A DNA stretch of 64,000 nt from Aureimonas sp. OT7 (GTDB lineage Bacteria; Pseudomonadota; Alphaproteobacteria; Rhizobiales; Rhizobiaceae), in assembly GCF_014844055.1 (NCBI RefSeq), contig NZ_CP062167.1:511501-575500 (forward strand), written 5' to 3'. A program made the position numbers and the translations under genes. Shown here one piece after another: positions 9,575 through 19,007 of this stretch (its first letter is position 1; every line of letters begins with the position of its first letter). The notes under the pieces were generated by a model, which was given only the letters and a program-made list of their open reading frames with translations, was not told where the DNA came from and ran no database searches.

Positions 9575-10138
9575 ATGAGTATGGAACAGCACGATCCGGC
9601 CAAGATGTACGGCACGACGATCGTGACGGTGCGCAAGGGCGGCAAGGTGGTCGTGGCAGGCGACGGGCAGGTGTCGCTCGGCAATACGGTCATGAAGGGC
9701 AATGCGCGCAAGGTGCGGCGCATCGGCAAGGGCGGGCAGGTGATCGCCGGCTTCGCCGGCGCGACGGCGGATGCCTTCACCCTGCTGGAGCGCCTGGAAG
9801 GCAAGCTGGAACAGTATCCGGACCAGCTCATGCGCGCCTGCGTGGAACTGGCCAAGGACTGGCGCACCGACCGCTATCTGCGGCGCCTGGAGGCCATGAT
9901 GATCGTGGCCGACAAGAGCGTCACCCTGACGCTGACGGGCAATGGCGACGTATTGGAGCCGGAAGGCGGCGTCATCGCCATCGGCTCGGGCGGCAATTAT
10001 GCACTGGCCGCGGCCCGGGCGCTGGCCGAGACGGATCTGTCGGCAGAGGAGATCGCCCGTCGCGCCATGCGCATCGCAGCCGAGATCTGCATCTACACCA
10101 ACGACAACGTCGTGTTGGAAAGCCTCGACGAGGCGTAA
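9575..10138 (+). CDS. hslV: HslV, peptidase subunit of the HslUV protease
   Basis: Threonine peptidase of the ATP-dependent HslUV complex, 187 aa. The catalytic Thr is predicted to be T14 of [11 protein letters not shown], exposed after loss of a 13-residue leader. In E. coli the Thr directly follows the initiator Met. The proteasome-like [20 protein letters not shown] block follows. It is transcribed alone, away from hslU, and ends at its own terminator just before the convergent tRNA-Ala gene. Confidence 0.96.
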   Translation: MSMEQHDPAKMYGTTIVTVRKGGKVVVAGDGQVSLGNTVMKGNARKVRRIGKGGQVIAGFAGATADAFTLLERLEGKLEQYPDQLMRACVELAKDWRTDRYLRRLEAMMIVADKSVTLTLTGNGDVLEPEGGVIAIGSGGNYALAAARALAETDLSAEEIARRAMRIAAEICIYTNDNVVLESLDEA

Positions 10139-10141
10139 AGG

Positions 10142-10180
10142 AAAAGGGCCGATCCCCGTTGCGGAGATCGGCCCTTTCTT
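10142..10180. terminator. Rho-independent terminator of hslV
   Basis: A perfect 12-bp stem (AAAGGGCCGATC, 10143-10154, pairing with 10166-10177) with an 11-nt loop starts 4 nt after the hslV stop, followed by TTCTTC. The A-rich left arm could also serve the convergent tRNA gene. Confidence 0.85.
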
Positions 10181-10185
10181 CAAAC

Positions 10186-10261
<76 letters not shown>

Positions 10262-10390
10262 AGGCGAAGCACCGGCGTTTCCGCCCGGCGTCGCGCTGTG
10301 TGCGGCTTCGTATTGGAATGCCGGTTGAAGATCAAGCGCTATTTGTCGCTTTTTCTCCGCCGGCCTTCACAGCCGCCCGGGTTTTACCGG

Positions 10391-10816
10391 TCAGGCGTCG
10401 TCTTCGTCGTCGCGACCGCCGCCGATGATGTCGGTCATGTCGTCGTCTTCGTCCTCGTCCTCTTCGAGGAAGGTCGAATCGTCGTCGCCGTCGTCGTCGA
10501 CCACGATGCCGTCGTCATCGTCGCCGTCGACGTCGGGCAGATCGTCCTTGCCGTTGTCATCGTCCTCGTCGATGTCGTTGATCGAGACGGTCTCCTCGTC
10601 GGTGTCGGCCACCTCCGTATTCTCGTTCTCGGTCTCGTCTTCCGTGCGCGGGGCAGCGGCGCGGCTGCGCGACGGCGCGGCCTTGATGGCCTCGAAGAAG
10701 GAGAGGGGATATTCCTTGCCCGTAAAGGGCGAGACGATGGGATCCTTGTTCAGATCGTAGAATTTGCGGCCCGTCTCGGGATCGACCCGTTTGGTGCCGA
10801 GTTCTGGTTTCGCCAT
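10391..10816 (-). CDS. TIGR02300 family protein with acidic tail
   Basis: Conserved alphaproteobacterial protein of unknown function, 141 aa. The N-terminal 45 residues carry the family block GTKRVDPETGRKFYDLNKDP and VSPFTGKEYPLSFFE. From about residue 60 to the end it is an extremely acidic Asp/Glu tract with a short TDIIGGGRDDEDDA end. The codons are largely GAC/GAT/GAA, giving a repetitive DNA tract. It is divergent from aroA across 266 bp, which is the usual neighbour in this group. The acidic tail suggests binding to a basic partner or metal, which is inference. Confidence 0.85.
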   Translation of the reverse strand: MAKPELGTKRVDPETGRKFYDLNKDPIVSPFTGKEYPLSFFEAIKAAPSRSRAAAPRTEDETENENTEVADTDEETVSINDIDEDDDNGKDDLPDVDGDDDDGIVVDDDGDDDSTFLEEDEDEDDDMTDIIGGGRDDEDDA

Positions 10817-11016
10817 CTTGTCCTCGTTGCCATCCTGAAGGGAAGAAAGCCGGCGCGTACCGGCCGATTGCTGGCCCGGCCGAAGGCAGACGCATGCGCG
10901 CCGCCCACCGGAAAAATCGTTGGTCCCTTACGGCCTTGCCTTGCCCTTGTCAAAGCATGTTCCAACAGGGCCAAAAGGAAGCAAACCGCGTGACGTGACG
11001 CCGGGTTGCATGATAA

Positions 11017-12431
<1,415 letters not shown>

Positions 12432-12432
<1 letters not shown>

Positions 12433-13082
12433 TGGCCGGCGGCGCGGCGGGACAGCCGCTGACCATCGCCATCGACGGCCCCGCGGCGGCCGGCAAGGGC
12501 ACGCTCGCCAAGCGCATATCGGTGCATTACGGCCTGCCCTATCTGGACACGGGGCTTCTGTATCGCGCGGTCGGGCGGCTGGCGGCCGACAGCGGCGTCG
12601 ACCTCGACGATGCGGCGGCCGTCGGGCGCATTGCGGCGACGCTGGATACCAGCCATCTCGACGATGGGTCGCTGCGCGGGCGTGAGGCGGGGGAGCGCGC
12701 CTCGCGCGTTGCCGTCCACCCGCAGGTCCGCGCCGCGCTGATCGATGTCCAGCGGCGCTTCGCGGCGGCGCCGGAGGGCGCCGTGCTGGATGGCCGCGAC
12801 ATCGGCACGGTGATCTGCCCGGATGCGCGCGTGAAGATCTTCGTGACGGCCTCGCCGGAGGTGCGGGCGCGGCGGCGCACGGACGAGCTGTCCGCCAAGG
12901 GGCGCGACGTGTCCTACGAGACGATCCTGGCGGAGGTGCGCGAGCGCGATGCGCGCGACGCGGGACGCGTCGCTGCACCGCTGAAACCGGCTTCCGACGC
13001 ACACTTGCTGGATACGAGCGAAATGGATATAGAAAGCGCGTTCCGTGCGGCTTGCGGTTTGATCGATCGCGCCACATCTTGA
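12432..13082 (+). CDS. cmk: Cytidylate kinase
   Basis: Phosphorylates CMP and dCMP, needed for nucleotide recycling. It is 216 aa. The P-loop is GPAAAGKGT near residues 17-25 and the NMP-binding region includes DTGLLYRAVG. The DGRDIGTVICPDA block is the CMP site. The start is ATG 12432 overlapping the aroA stop; a GTG one codon earlier is also possible. The order aroA-cmk-rpsA is conserved in alphaproteobacteria. Confidence 0.96.
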
Positions 13083-13345
13083 GCGGATGGCTCGGGTTCC
13101 ATGCCCGATGCCACACCGGCACGGCCGGAACGGGTCTCTGCGAAGGCGGTGACCGCAGATCACGACAATGAAGAACTGCTCCTGGCCGGTCCGCCGCGCC
13201 GATTTTCAGCCTGCCGCGTCTTTATGGCGTCGCCGGCTTCGCTTCCCGGGTTCTTTTGTCGGGGAAGCTGGATTGGACAGGGGTTCGACGCAACACCAAC
13301 CATGGCGCGCGTCCGCTTTTGCGAGCGGGCATCCAAGGAGAACGA

Positions 13346-15049
13346 ATGTCCAACACACAAACCGCGCGCGATGATTTCGCCGCATTGCTCGAAGCGTCCT
13401 TCCACGATCATGACGTTGCCGAAGGCACCGTGGTCAAGGGAACGGTCGTCGCCATCGAAAAGGACATGGCCGTCATCGACGCCGGTCTGAAGGTCGAAGG
13501 CCGCGTCGCCCTGAAGGAATTCGGTTCCAAGGGCAAGGATGGCGAGCTGAACGTCGGCGACACCGTCGAGGTGTATGTCGAGCGCATCGAGAACGCCCTC
13601 GGCGAAGCCGTCCTGTCGCGTGACAAGGCCCGCCGCGAAGAGAGCTGGGTCAAGCTCGAGGCCCGCTTCAACGCCGGCGAAAAGGTCGAAGGCCAGATCT
13701 TCAACCAGGTAAAGGGCGGCTTCACCGTCGACCTCGATGGCGCCGTCGCCTTCCTGCCGCGCTCGCAGGTCGATATCCGTCCGATCCGCGACGTCGGCCC
13801 GCTGATGAATACCCCGCAGCCGTTCCAGATCCTCAAGATGGACAAGCGCCGCGGCAACATCGTCGTGTCGCGCCGCACCGTGCTCGAAGAGAGCCGCGCC
13901 GAGCAGCGTTCCGAAATCGTCCAGAACCTCGAAGAGGGTCAGGTCGTCGACGGTATCGTCAAGAACATCACCGATTACGGTGCGTTCGTCGACCTCGGCG
14001 GCATCGACGGCCTGCTGCATGTCACCGACATGGCGTGGCGCCGCGTGAACCATCCGAGCGAGATCCTGCAGATCGGCCAGTCGGTCAAGGTGCAGATCAT
14101 CCGTATCAACCAGGACACGCACCGTATCTCGCTGGGCATGAAGCAGCTCGAGGCGGATCCCTGGGAAGGCATCGGCGTCAAGTATCCGATGGGCGTGAAG
14201 GTCACCGGCCGCGTCACGAACATCACGGACTACGGCGCATTCGTCGAGCTGGAGCCGGGCATCGAAGGCCTGATCCACGTTTCGGAGATGAGCTGGACCA
14301 AGAAGAACGTCCATCCGGGCAAGATCCTCTCCACCTCCCAGGAGGTCGAGGTCGTCGTGCTCGAGGTGGATCCGGTCAAGCGCCGCATCTCGCTGGGCCT
14401 CAAGCAGACCCTGCAGAACCCCTGGGAAGCGTTCCGCGACCAGTTCCCGGTCGGCTCGATCGTCGAGGGCGAGGTCAAGAACAAGACCGAGTTCGGCCTG
14501 TTCATCGGCCTGGACGGCGACGTCGACGGCATGGTCCACCTGTCGGATCTCGACTGGAACCGTCCTGGCGAGCAGGTCATCGAGGAGTTCAACAAGGGCG
14601 ACATGGTGAAGGCGCAGGTTCTCGACGTCGACGTCGAGAAGGAGCGCATCTCGCTCGGCATGAAGCAGGTCGGTGGCGATCCGTTCGTCAACGCGGCCGA
14701 AGCCGGCGACATCCGCCGCGGTGCGGTCGTCACCTGCGAGGTCACCTCGGTCAACGAGGGCGGCATCGAGGTCAAGATCGTCGATACGGACCTCACCTCC
14801 TTCATCCGTCGGGCCGATCTCGGCCGCGACCGCGAAGAGCAGCGCCCTGAGCGTTTCTCGGTCGGCCAGAAGGTCGATGCCCGCGTCACCCAGTTCGACA
14901 AGAAGGCGCATCGCGTCGGCGTGTCGATCAAGGCGATGCAGATCGCGGAAGAGAAGGAAGCCGTTGCGCAGTACGGTTCGTCCGACTCGGGCGCCTCGCT
15001 GGGCGACATCCTCGGCGCGGCCCTGAAGAACCGCACCGACGACGAATAA
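13346..15049 (+). CDS. rpsA: 30S ribosomal protein S1
   Basis: RNA-binding ribosomal protein that brings mRNA to the 30S subunit. The start at ATG 13346 follows AAGGAG by 5 nt and gives 567 aa, the normal length. Six S1 (OB-fold) repeats can be followed at roughly 30-100, 115-180, 200-270, 285-355, 375-445 and 460-530, with repeated ITDYGAFVDL / ITDYGAFVEL and FGLFIGLDG motifs. The last 70 codons (from Glu498) are duplicated downstream. Two stacked hairpins follow the stop, the second being a strong terminator. The 263-bp leader after cmk has no gene and no element I can name. Confidence 0.98.
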   Translation: MSNTQTARDDFAALLEASFHDHDVAEGTVVKGTVVAIEKDMAVIDAGLKVEGRVALKEFGSKGKDGELNVGDTVEVYVERIENALGEAVLSRDKARREESWVKLEARFNAGEKVEGQIFNQVKGGFTVDLDGAVAFLPRSQVDIRPIRDVGPLMNTPQPFQILKMDKRRGNIVVSRRTVLEESRAEQRSEIVQNLEEGQVVDGIVKNITDYGAFVDLGGIDGLLHVTDMAWRRVNHPSEILQIGQSVKVQIIRINQDTHRISLGMKQLEADPWEGIGVKYPMGVKVTGRVTNITDYGAFVELEPGIEGLIHVSEMSWTKKNVHPGKILSTSQEVEVVVLEVDPVKRRISLGLKQTLQNPWEAFRDQFPVGSIVEGEVKNKTEFGLFIGLDGDVDGMVHLSDLDWNRPGEQVIEEFNKGDMVKAQVLDVDVEKERISLGMKQVGGDPFVNAAEAGDIRRGAVVTCEVTSVNEGGIEVKIVDTDLTSFIRRADLGRDREEQRPERFSVGQKVDARVTQFDKKAHRVGVSIKAMQIAEEKEAVAQYGSSDSGASLGDILGAALKNRTDDE

Positions 15050-15056
15050 GGCTTTT

Positions 15057-15079
15057 CGATATCGCATCCTGCGATATCG
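15057..15079 (+). other. Perfect hairpin after rpsA stop
   Basis: CGATATCGCA-TCC-TGCGATATCG is a perfect 10-bp stem with a 3-nt loop, 7 nt after the rpsA stop codon and upstream of the main terminator. It has no U-tract, so it is more likely a 3' stabilising or processing hairpin. It is repeated at 15389-15411. Confidence 0.8.
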
Positions 15080-15089
15080 GCAGAACCGG

Positions 15090-15123
15090 CCCGCGGCGCT
15101 TGATCGGCGCCGCGGGTTTTTTT
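15090..15123 (+). terminator. Rho-independent terminator of rpsA
   Basis: CCCGCGGCGC (15090-15099) pairs perfectly with 15107-15116 around a 7-nt loop and is followed by seven T residues. This is a textbook intrinsic terminator for the aroA-cmk-rpsA transcript. Confidence 0.95.
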
Positions 15124-15168
15124 ATCGGGCGGGTGCTTGCCAAGCGCGCCCAACTCCGATTGGTGGGA

Positions 15169-15381
15169 GAGCAGCGCCCTGAGCGTTTCTCGGTCGGCCA
15201 GAAGGTCGATGCCCGCGTCACCCAGTTCGACAAGAAGGCGCATCGCGTCGGCGTGTCGATCAAGGCGATGCAGATCGCGGAAGAGAAGGAAGCCGTTGCG
15301 CAGTACGGTTCGTCCGACTCGGGCGCCTCGCTGGGCGACATCCTCGGCGCGGCCCTGAAGAACCGCACCGACGACGAATAA
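15169..15381 (+). pseudogene. rpsA 3' fragment created by the duplication
   Basis: This encodes only the last 70 residues of S1 (part of repeat six and the C-terminal tail, EQRPERFSVGQ to KNRTDDE), identical to the intact gene. There is no start codon with a ribosome site: the frame opens inside the upstream terminator hairpin. It also sits behind a strong terminator, so it is unlikely to be expressed. I read it as a dead fragment. Confidence 0.85.
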
Positions 15382-15421
15382 GGCATTTCGATATCGCATC
15401 CTGCGATATCGGCAGAACCGG

Positions 15422-15455
15422 CCCGCGGCGCTCGATCGGCGCCGCGGGTTTTTTT
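15422..15455 (+). terminator. Duplicated Rho-independent terminator
   Basis: Copy of the rpsA terminator: the same 10-bp GC stem (15422-15431 with 15439-15448) followed by seven T. The loop differs by one base. Any read-through from the first terminator meets a second one 332 bp later. Confidence 0.93.
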
Positions 15456-15532
15456 ATCGGGCGGGTGCTTGCCAAGCGCAGCCCCAACCCCGATTGGTGG
15501 GATTGCAGGCGGCAGGGCATGAGGACGGCTCG

Positions 15533-16147
15533 ATGAGAAATTGGGAAGAACGGTTCGAGACGCTGCCGCGCGGCAAGATCGCCGCGATCGCCACGTCGAT
15601 GGAACTGGTCCGGAAGCCGGAGTTACGGCCAGAGCGGCCCGGCGCGCCCGGCGTGATCCGACCGGTTGGGCGTCCCGATGTCGATTGGTACCTGGAAGTC
15701 TACCGGCGTGTCGGTGCGGACCATCTGTGGTTCTCGCGCCTGTTCATGGAGCGCGAAACGCTTGCCGCCGTCCTGTCGGATGCGGCCACCTATGTGGCGG
15801 CCCTGACGATCGACGGGCAGGACGAGGGCCTGCTGGAACTCGACTTCTCGGAGGACGATACCTGCGAGATCAAGTATTTCGGCGTCACCGTCCCGCTGCA
15901 GGGCGTGGGCGCGGCGCGCCGCCTGATGAACCATGCCATCGAAACGGCCTTTGCGCGCCCGGTCAGCCGCGTCTGGCTGCATACCAACACGCTGGACCAT
16001 CCCAATGCCATGGCGTTCTACCGGCGCACCGGCTTCGTGGCGGTGTCGCAGCAGATCGAGGTTGCGGACGATCCGAGGTTGCGCGGCGTGCTGCCGATGA
16101 GCGCCGCGCCCCATGTGCCGATCTTCCCGGTGGATCCGGAAGCCTGA
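15533..16147 (+). CDS. GNAT family N-acetyltransferase
   Basis: Probable acetyl-CoA-dependent acetyltransferase of 204 aa; the substrate is unknown. The acetyl-CoA binding segment is seen as VPLQGVGAARRLMNHAIE (Q/R-x-x-G-x-G/A type) near residues 120-137, followed by the typical beta strand and LDHPNAMAFYRRTGF. The start at ATG 15533 has a GAGGA sequence 8-12 nt upstream. A frame extension upstream would run into the duplicated DNA. It is convergent with the RNase D gene, with 6 bp between the stop codons. Confidence 0.85.
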   Translation: MRNWEERFETLPRGKIAAIATSMELVRKPELRPERPGAPGVIRPVGRPDVDWYLEVYRRVGADHLWFSRLFMERETLAAVLSDAATYVAALTIDGQDEGLLELDFSEDDTCEIKYFGVTVPLQGVGAARRLMNHAIETAFARPVSRVWLHTNTLDHPNAMAFYRRTGFVAVSQQIEVADDPRLRGVLPMSAAPHVPIFPVDPEA

Positions 16148-16153
16148 CGCCTG

Positions 16154-16780
16154 TCAGCCCCGCGTGACCGAGTGGGAGAAGATATCTTCCTCGCCCCACC
16201 CCATCAGGTCGAGGCGCGCCCGCGTCGGCAGATAGCGGAAGGATTCACGCGCGATGTCGAGCCTGTCCTCCCGCTCGAGGCGTTGCAGCAGCACGCCCAT
16301 CAGGTCGTGAAGGTACAGGACGTCCGATGCGGCATAGTCGATCTGCGCCTGCGACAGCGTCTCCGCGGCCCAGTCCGACGATTGCTGCTGCTTCGAAAGA
16401 TCGACGCCGATCAGTTCCTTGGTCAGGTCCTTCAGGCCATGGCGGTCCGTGTAGGTCCGCGTGAGCCGGGAAGCGATCTTGGTGCAGAAGACCGGTCCGG
16501 GCATCACGCCGAAGGCATGATACAGGGCCGCCATATCGAACCGCGCATAGTGGAAGATCTTGACCTTGCTGTCGTCGGACAGGAGCGCCTTGAGATTGGG
16601 GGCGTCGGTCTGCCCCTTGGCGATCTGCACGACGTCGGCCGATCCGTCGCCCGGCGACAGCTGTACCACGCATAGCCTGTCGCGGCGCGTATCGAGGCCG
16701 AGTGTCTCGGTGTCGATGGCGACGGAACCGGTGTAGCGGGCAAGGTCGGGCAGGTCGCCCTTATGTACGCGGATGGGCAT
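16154..16780 (-). CDS. Ribonuclease D-like 3'-5' exonuclease
   Basis: DEDD-family exonuclease of 208 aa. Exo I is in AIDTETLGLD, Exo II in FHYARFDMAAL and Exo III in YAASDVLYLHDL (the Y-x3-D form). It lacks the C-terminal HRDC domains of E. coli RNase D, which is about 375 aa, so it is the short form common in alphaproteobacteria. A role in RNA 3' end trimming is expected. It stands alone between the GNAT and DUF1127 genes. Confidence 0.88.
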   Translation of the reverse strand: MPIRVHKGDLPDLARYTGSVAIDTETLGLDTRRDRLCVVQLSPGDGSADVVQIAKGQTDAPNLKALLSDDSKVKIFHYARFDMAALYHAFGVMPGPVFCTKIASRLTRTYTDRHGLKDLTKELIGVDLSKQQQSSDWAAETLSQAQIDYAASDVLYLHDLMGVLLQRLEREDRLDIARESFRYLPTRARLDLMGWGEEDIFSHSVTRG

Positions 16781-16911
16781 GAATTGGTCTTCCAGTCAGG
16801 ATGGTCCGCCTGTGTAACCCATCGTCGGGTTCGCGGCCAGCAAACGGACGGCAAAAAGGGCGGCGCCTGAGGCAACCGCCCTTCGATCGTGTCGCCCTTC
16901 GGCGATGAAGC

Positions 16912-17061
16912 TTAGAAGCGGCCGAACGTGACGGCGCGCTTGATATCACCGCGCGATACGCCGATGTCGGCGAGCTGGCGGTCGTCCAGCGAGGCCAGCT
17001 CGTTGATGACGCGCTGACGGTTGCGGAAACTGCGGATGCGGGATGCGAGCTGAGAGATCAT
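16912..17061 (-). CDS. DUF1127 small protein
   Basis: A 49-aa protein starting MISQLASRIRSFRNRQRV and ending RGDIKRAVTFGRF. The LDDRQLADIGVSRGDI block is the DUF1127 (YjiS-like) signature. The protein is Arg-rich and basic. In Agrobacterium and Brucella, small DUF1127 proteins affect phosphate and carbon metabolism or sRNA-linked regulation; any such role here is by analogy. The upstream 209 bp holds a 19-bp inverted repeat and the terminator of the betaine transporter operon. Confidence 0.88.
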   Translation of the reverse strand: MISQLASRIRSFRNRQRVINELASLDDRQLADIGVSRGDIKRAVTFGRF

Positions 17062-17078
17062 TCTGGTTCACCTACGGG

Positions 17079-17097
17079 CTGTCAAATCTGTTGACAG
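17079..17097. promoter_or_regulatory. 19-bp inverted repeat in the DUF1127 leader
   Basis: CTGTCAA-N5-TTGACAG is a perfect 7-bp inverted repeat, 18 bp upstream of the DUF1127 start. The arms contain consensus -35-like TTGACA on both strands. It could be an operator or a leader hairpin; only the symmetry is observed. Confidence 0.4.
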
Positions 17098-17216
17098 TCA
17101 TATAATTCGACTGGCTGCCCAATAGGAGAGCAATTGTTGCACATCAGTTGTGCGTTCCGCGCATGGCGTCGTCATATCCCAGTCATGATCGCCAGTCGTC
17201 GTGGGATAAAGTGCAC

Positions 17217-17246
17217 AAAAAATAACCGGCATCCAAAGATGCCGGT
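17217..17246 (-). terminator. Rho-independent terminator of the betaine transporter operon
   Basis: On the minus strand ACCGGCATC-TTTG-GATGCCGGT is a perfect 9-bp stem followed by TATTTTTTG. It lies 25 bp after the stop of the substrate-binding protein gene. Confidence 0.9.
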
Positions 17247-17270
17247 CATCTGATTTAAAGTTGTGCTGTC

Positions 17271-18119
17271 TTACTGGCTGGCAGCCGTCCACTGGCTGAC
17301 GGTGTCGGCATTTGCCTCCACCCAGGCCTTGGCCGTGGCCGCGGGGTCTGTCCCTTCTTCGTTTTCCAGCATCACCTTCTGCTCTTCCTCGAGGCTCAGC
17401 TTGAAATTCTTCAGGATGGCATGGACTTGCGGCATGTCCTCGGCAAGGTCCTTCCGGGCCACGGTGTTGACCGTCTCTTCGCCGCCGAAGGCGCCCTTCG
17501 GGTCTTCAAGATACTTCAGGTCCCAGCGGCCGAACATCCAGTGCGGTGTCCAGGTGGTGACGACGATGTCCTCCTTGCGGTCGATGGCATCCTTCAGCGC
17601 CGCGGTCATCGTGGCGTCGGAGCCTTCCACCAGCTTGATCGAGGAAAGGCCGTACTCCTCGATCGCCTTTTCGGAGGCCTGCATCAGGCCGGCGCCGGGG
17701 TCGATGCCGATGACCTGGTTATCGACCAGGTCCCCCTTTTCCGTAAGGTCCGCGACCGAGGCGATGTCCGTGTAGGCCGGCACTGCCCATCCGATCTTGG
17801 CGCCTTCGACGTTGGGGCCGATCAGTTCGACCTGGTCCTTCAATTCCTCATAGTAGGCGGCGTGCGTCACGGGAAGCCACGCGGCCACCATGGCATCGGC
17901 CTCGCCGGTGGCGACGGCCTGCCACATGGCGGCAGCCGGCAGCGGCGTCAGGTTGACCGTGTAGCCTTCCTGTTCCAGCACGGCCTTCAGGATATTCGTC
18001 GCCACGACGGCGTCGGACCATTCGACATAGGCAAGGTCGACCGTGCCGCCCGACTGGGCGCTGGCCGGCCCCGCGTAGGCGGCCGTTGCAAGGAATGCTG
18101 CGGTCAATACGCGAATCAT
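17271..18119 (-). CDS. proX: Glycine betaine ABC transporter, substrate-binding protein
   Basis: Periplasmic binding protein of the OpuAC/ProX family for quaternary ammonium osmolytes, 282 aa. Residues 1-21 are a signal peptide ending ASA-Q. The mature start VDLAYVEWSDAVVATNILK and AAWLPVTHAAYYEE are family blocks. Several Trp residues (in VEWSD, AAWLP, TTWTPHWMFGRW) fit the aromatic cage that holds the trimethylammonium head. It is the last gene of the minus-strand importer operon, 45 bp after the permease gene. Whether betaine, proline betaine or choline is preferred cannot be told. Confidence 0.88.
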   Translation of the reverse strand: MIRVLTAAFLATAAYAGPASAQSGGTVDLAYVEWSDAVVATNILKAVLEQEGYTVNLTPLPAAAMWQAVATGEADAMVAAWLPVTHAAYYEELKDQVELIGPNVEGAKIGWAVPAYTDIASVADLTEKGDLVDNQVIGIDPGAGLMQASEKAIEEYGLSSIKLVEGSDATMTAALKDAIDRKEDIVVTTWTPHWMFGRWDLKYLEDPKGAFGGEETVNTVARKDLAEDMPQVHAILKNFKLSLEEEQKVMLENEEGTDPAATAKAWVEANADTVSQWTAASQ

Positions 18120-18164
18120 GTCTGTGTTTCCTTCCTGGTTATGAAACGGATGGGCGAAGCGTCC

Positions 18165-19007
18165 TCAACTGGGGCGCGCACGCTGAGCCATGGCCTGGGT
18201 GATGCGGTCCAGCACCACGGCCACGATCACGATGGCGACGCCGGCCTGGAAGCCCGATCCCGCGTCGAGACGCTGGATCGAGCGCCAGACTTCGCGGCCG
18301 AGGCCCCCGGCGCCGATCATGGATGCGATCACCACCATCGACAGCGACAGCATGATCGTCTGGTTGATGCCGGCCATGATGGTCGGCAAAGCGAGTGGCA
18401 GTTGCACCTTGAACAGCTTCTGCGTCGTCGTCGTACCGAAGGCGTCGGACGCCTCCACCAGTTCCTTCGGCACCGAAAGGATGCCGAGCGCCGTCAACCG
18501 AATCACCGGCGGCATCGAAAAGACGATGGTGGCGAAGACGGCCGAAACCGAGCCGAGGCCGAAGAAGGGGATCGCCGGTATCAGATAGACGAAACTGGGC
18601 ATCGTCTGCATCATGTCGAGCACGGGCCCCACGGTCTTCCAGACCCGCTTCGACAGCGCGCACAGGATTCCGATGGGAATGCCGATCGCCAATGCCGCAA
18701 GCGTGGCGAGGATCACCAGCACCAGCGTCTCCATGGTGGGGCCCCACAGGCGCAGGTTCCACAGGAACAGGAATCCGACGGCCGCCAGTATGGCGACGCG
18801 GCGTCCGGCCAGCCACCAGGCGAGCAGCACGATGGCCAGGATCACCACGAGCGGCGGCAGCGCGGTCAGAAGCTCGGTCGCCGTCTCGATCCAGCCGCGG
18901 ACGATGCGGCTGGTGCTGCGCGTCACATCCGAAAAGTGGGTTGTGAGCCAGGAGAGGGCGTTGTCGCTGTATCGGTCCAATGGGAACTTGGGAACTGTCC
19001 AGTCCAA
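18165..19007 (-). CDS. proW: Glycine betaine ABC transporter, permease
   Basis: Inner-membrane permease of the ProW/OpuAB family, 280 aa, with about six or seven hydrophobic segments from residue 50 on. The EAA-type loop is visible near LVEASDAFGTTTTQKLFKVQ. The start is TTG at 19007, with GGAG 7 nt upstream, giving MDWTVPKFPLDRY, which is how many ProW proteins begin. This start lies inside proV, so the two genes overlap by 85 bp in different frames. No ATG nearby would give the normal N-terminus without the overlap. Confidence 0.9.
   Translation of the reverse strand: MDWTVPKFPLDRYSDNALSWLTTHFSDVTRSTSRIVRGWIETATELLTALPPLVVILAIVLLAWWLAGRRVAILAAVGFLFLWNLRLWGPTMETLVLVILATLAALAIGIPIGILCALSKRVWKTVGPVLDMMQTMPSFVYLIPAIPFFGLGSVSAVFATIVFSMPPVIRLTALGILSVPKELVEASDAFGTTTTQKLFKVQLPLALPTIMAGINQTIMLSLSMVVIASMIGAGGLGREVWRSIQRLDAGSGFQAGVAIVIVAVVLDRITQAMAQRARPS

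Larger units (their letters stand above)
14836..15167 (+). repeat. Tandem duplication, copy A (3' end of rpsA plus terminator)
   Basis: A 332-bp unit covers the last 70 rpsA codons, the stop, both hairpins and about 45 bp of downstream DNA. It is repeated head-to-tail directly after itself. The coding part is base-for-base identical in both copies; only a few substitutions and a 2-bp length change are seen after the stop. This is the copy joined to the intact gene. Confidence 0.95.
15168..15502 (+). repeat. Tandem duplication, copy B
   Basis: Second copy of the 332-bp unit. The junction joins downstream DNA (GGTGGGA) to the middle of an rpsA codon run (AGAGCAGCGCC). Differences from copy A are T15053 to A15385, T15101 to C15433 and a small change near 15476-15488 that adds 2 bp. 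Copy B ends where unique DNA resumes before the GNAT gene, 31 bp from its start. Confidence 0.95.

Noticed and set aside
10391..10640. Possible simple-sequence repeat or CRISPR-like periodicity opposite the acidic tail of the TIGR02300 protein
   Set aside because: The repetition is only Asp/Glu codon runs; no regular repeat and spacer pattern exists. No CRISPR array was seen anywhere in the window.
13160..15067. A 635-codon minus-strand frame opposite rpsA
   Set aside because: Antisense of a highly expressed gene with strong codon bias; no recognisable protein features.
15100..15381. A 93-codon open frame after rpsA encoding S1 C-terminal sequence
   Set aside because: It opens inside the terminator hairpin, has no ribosome site and is explained by the tandem duplication; listed as a pseudogene fragment, not a gene.
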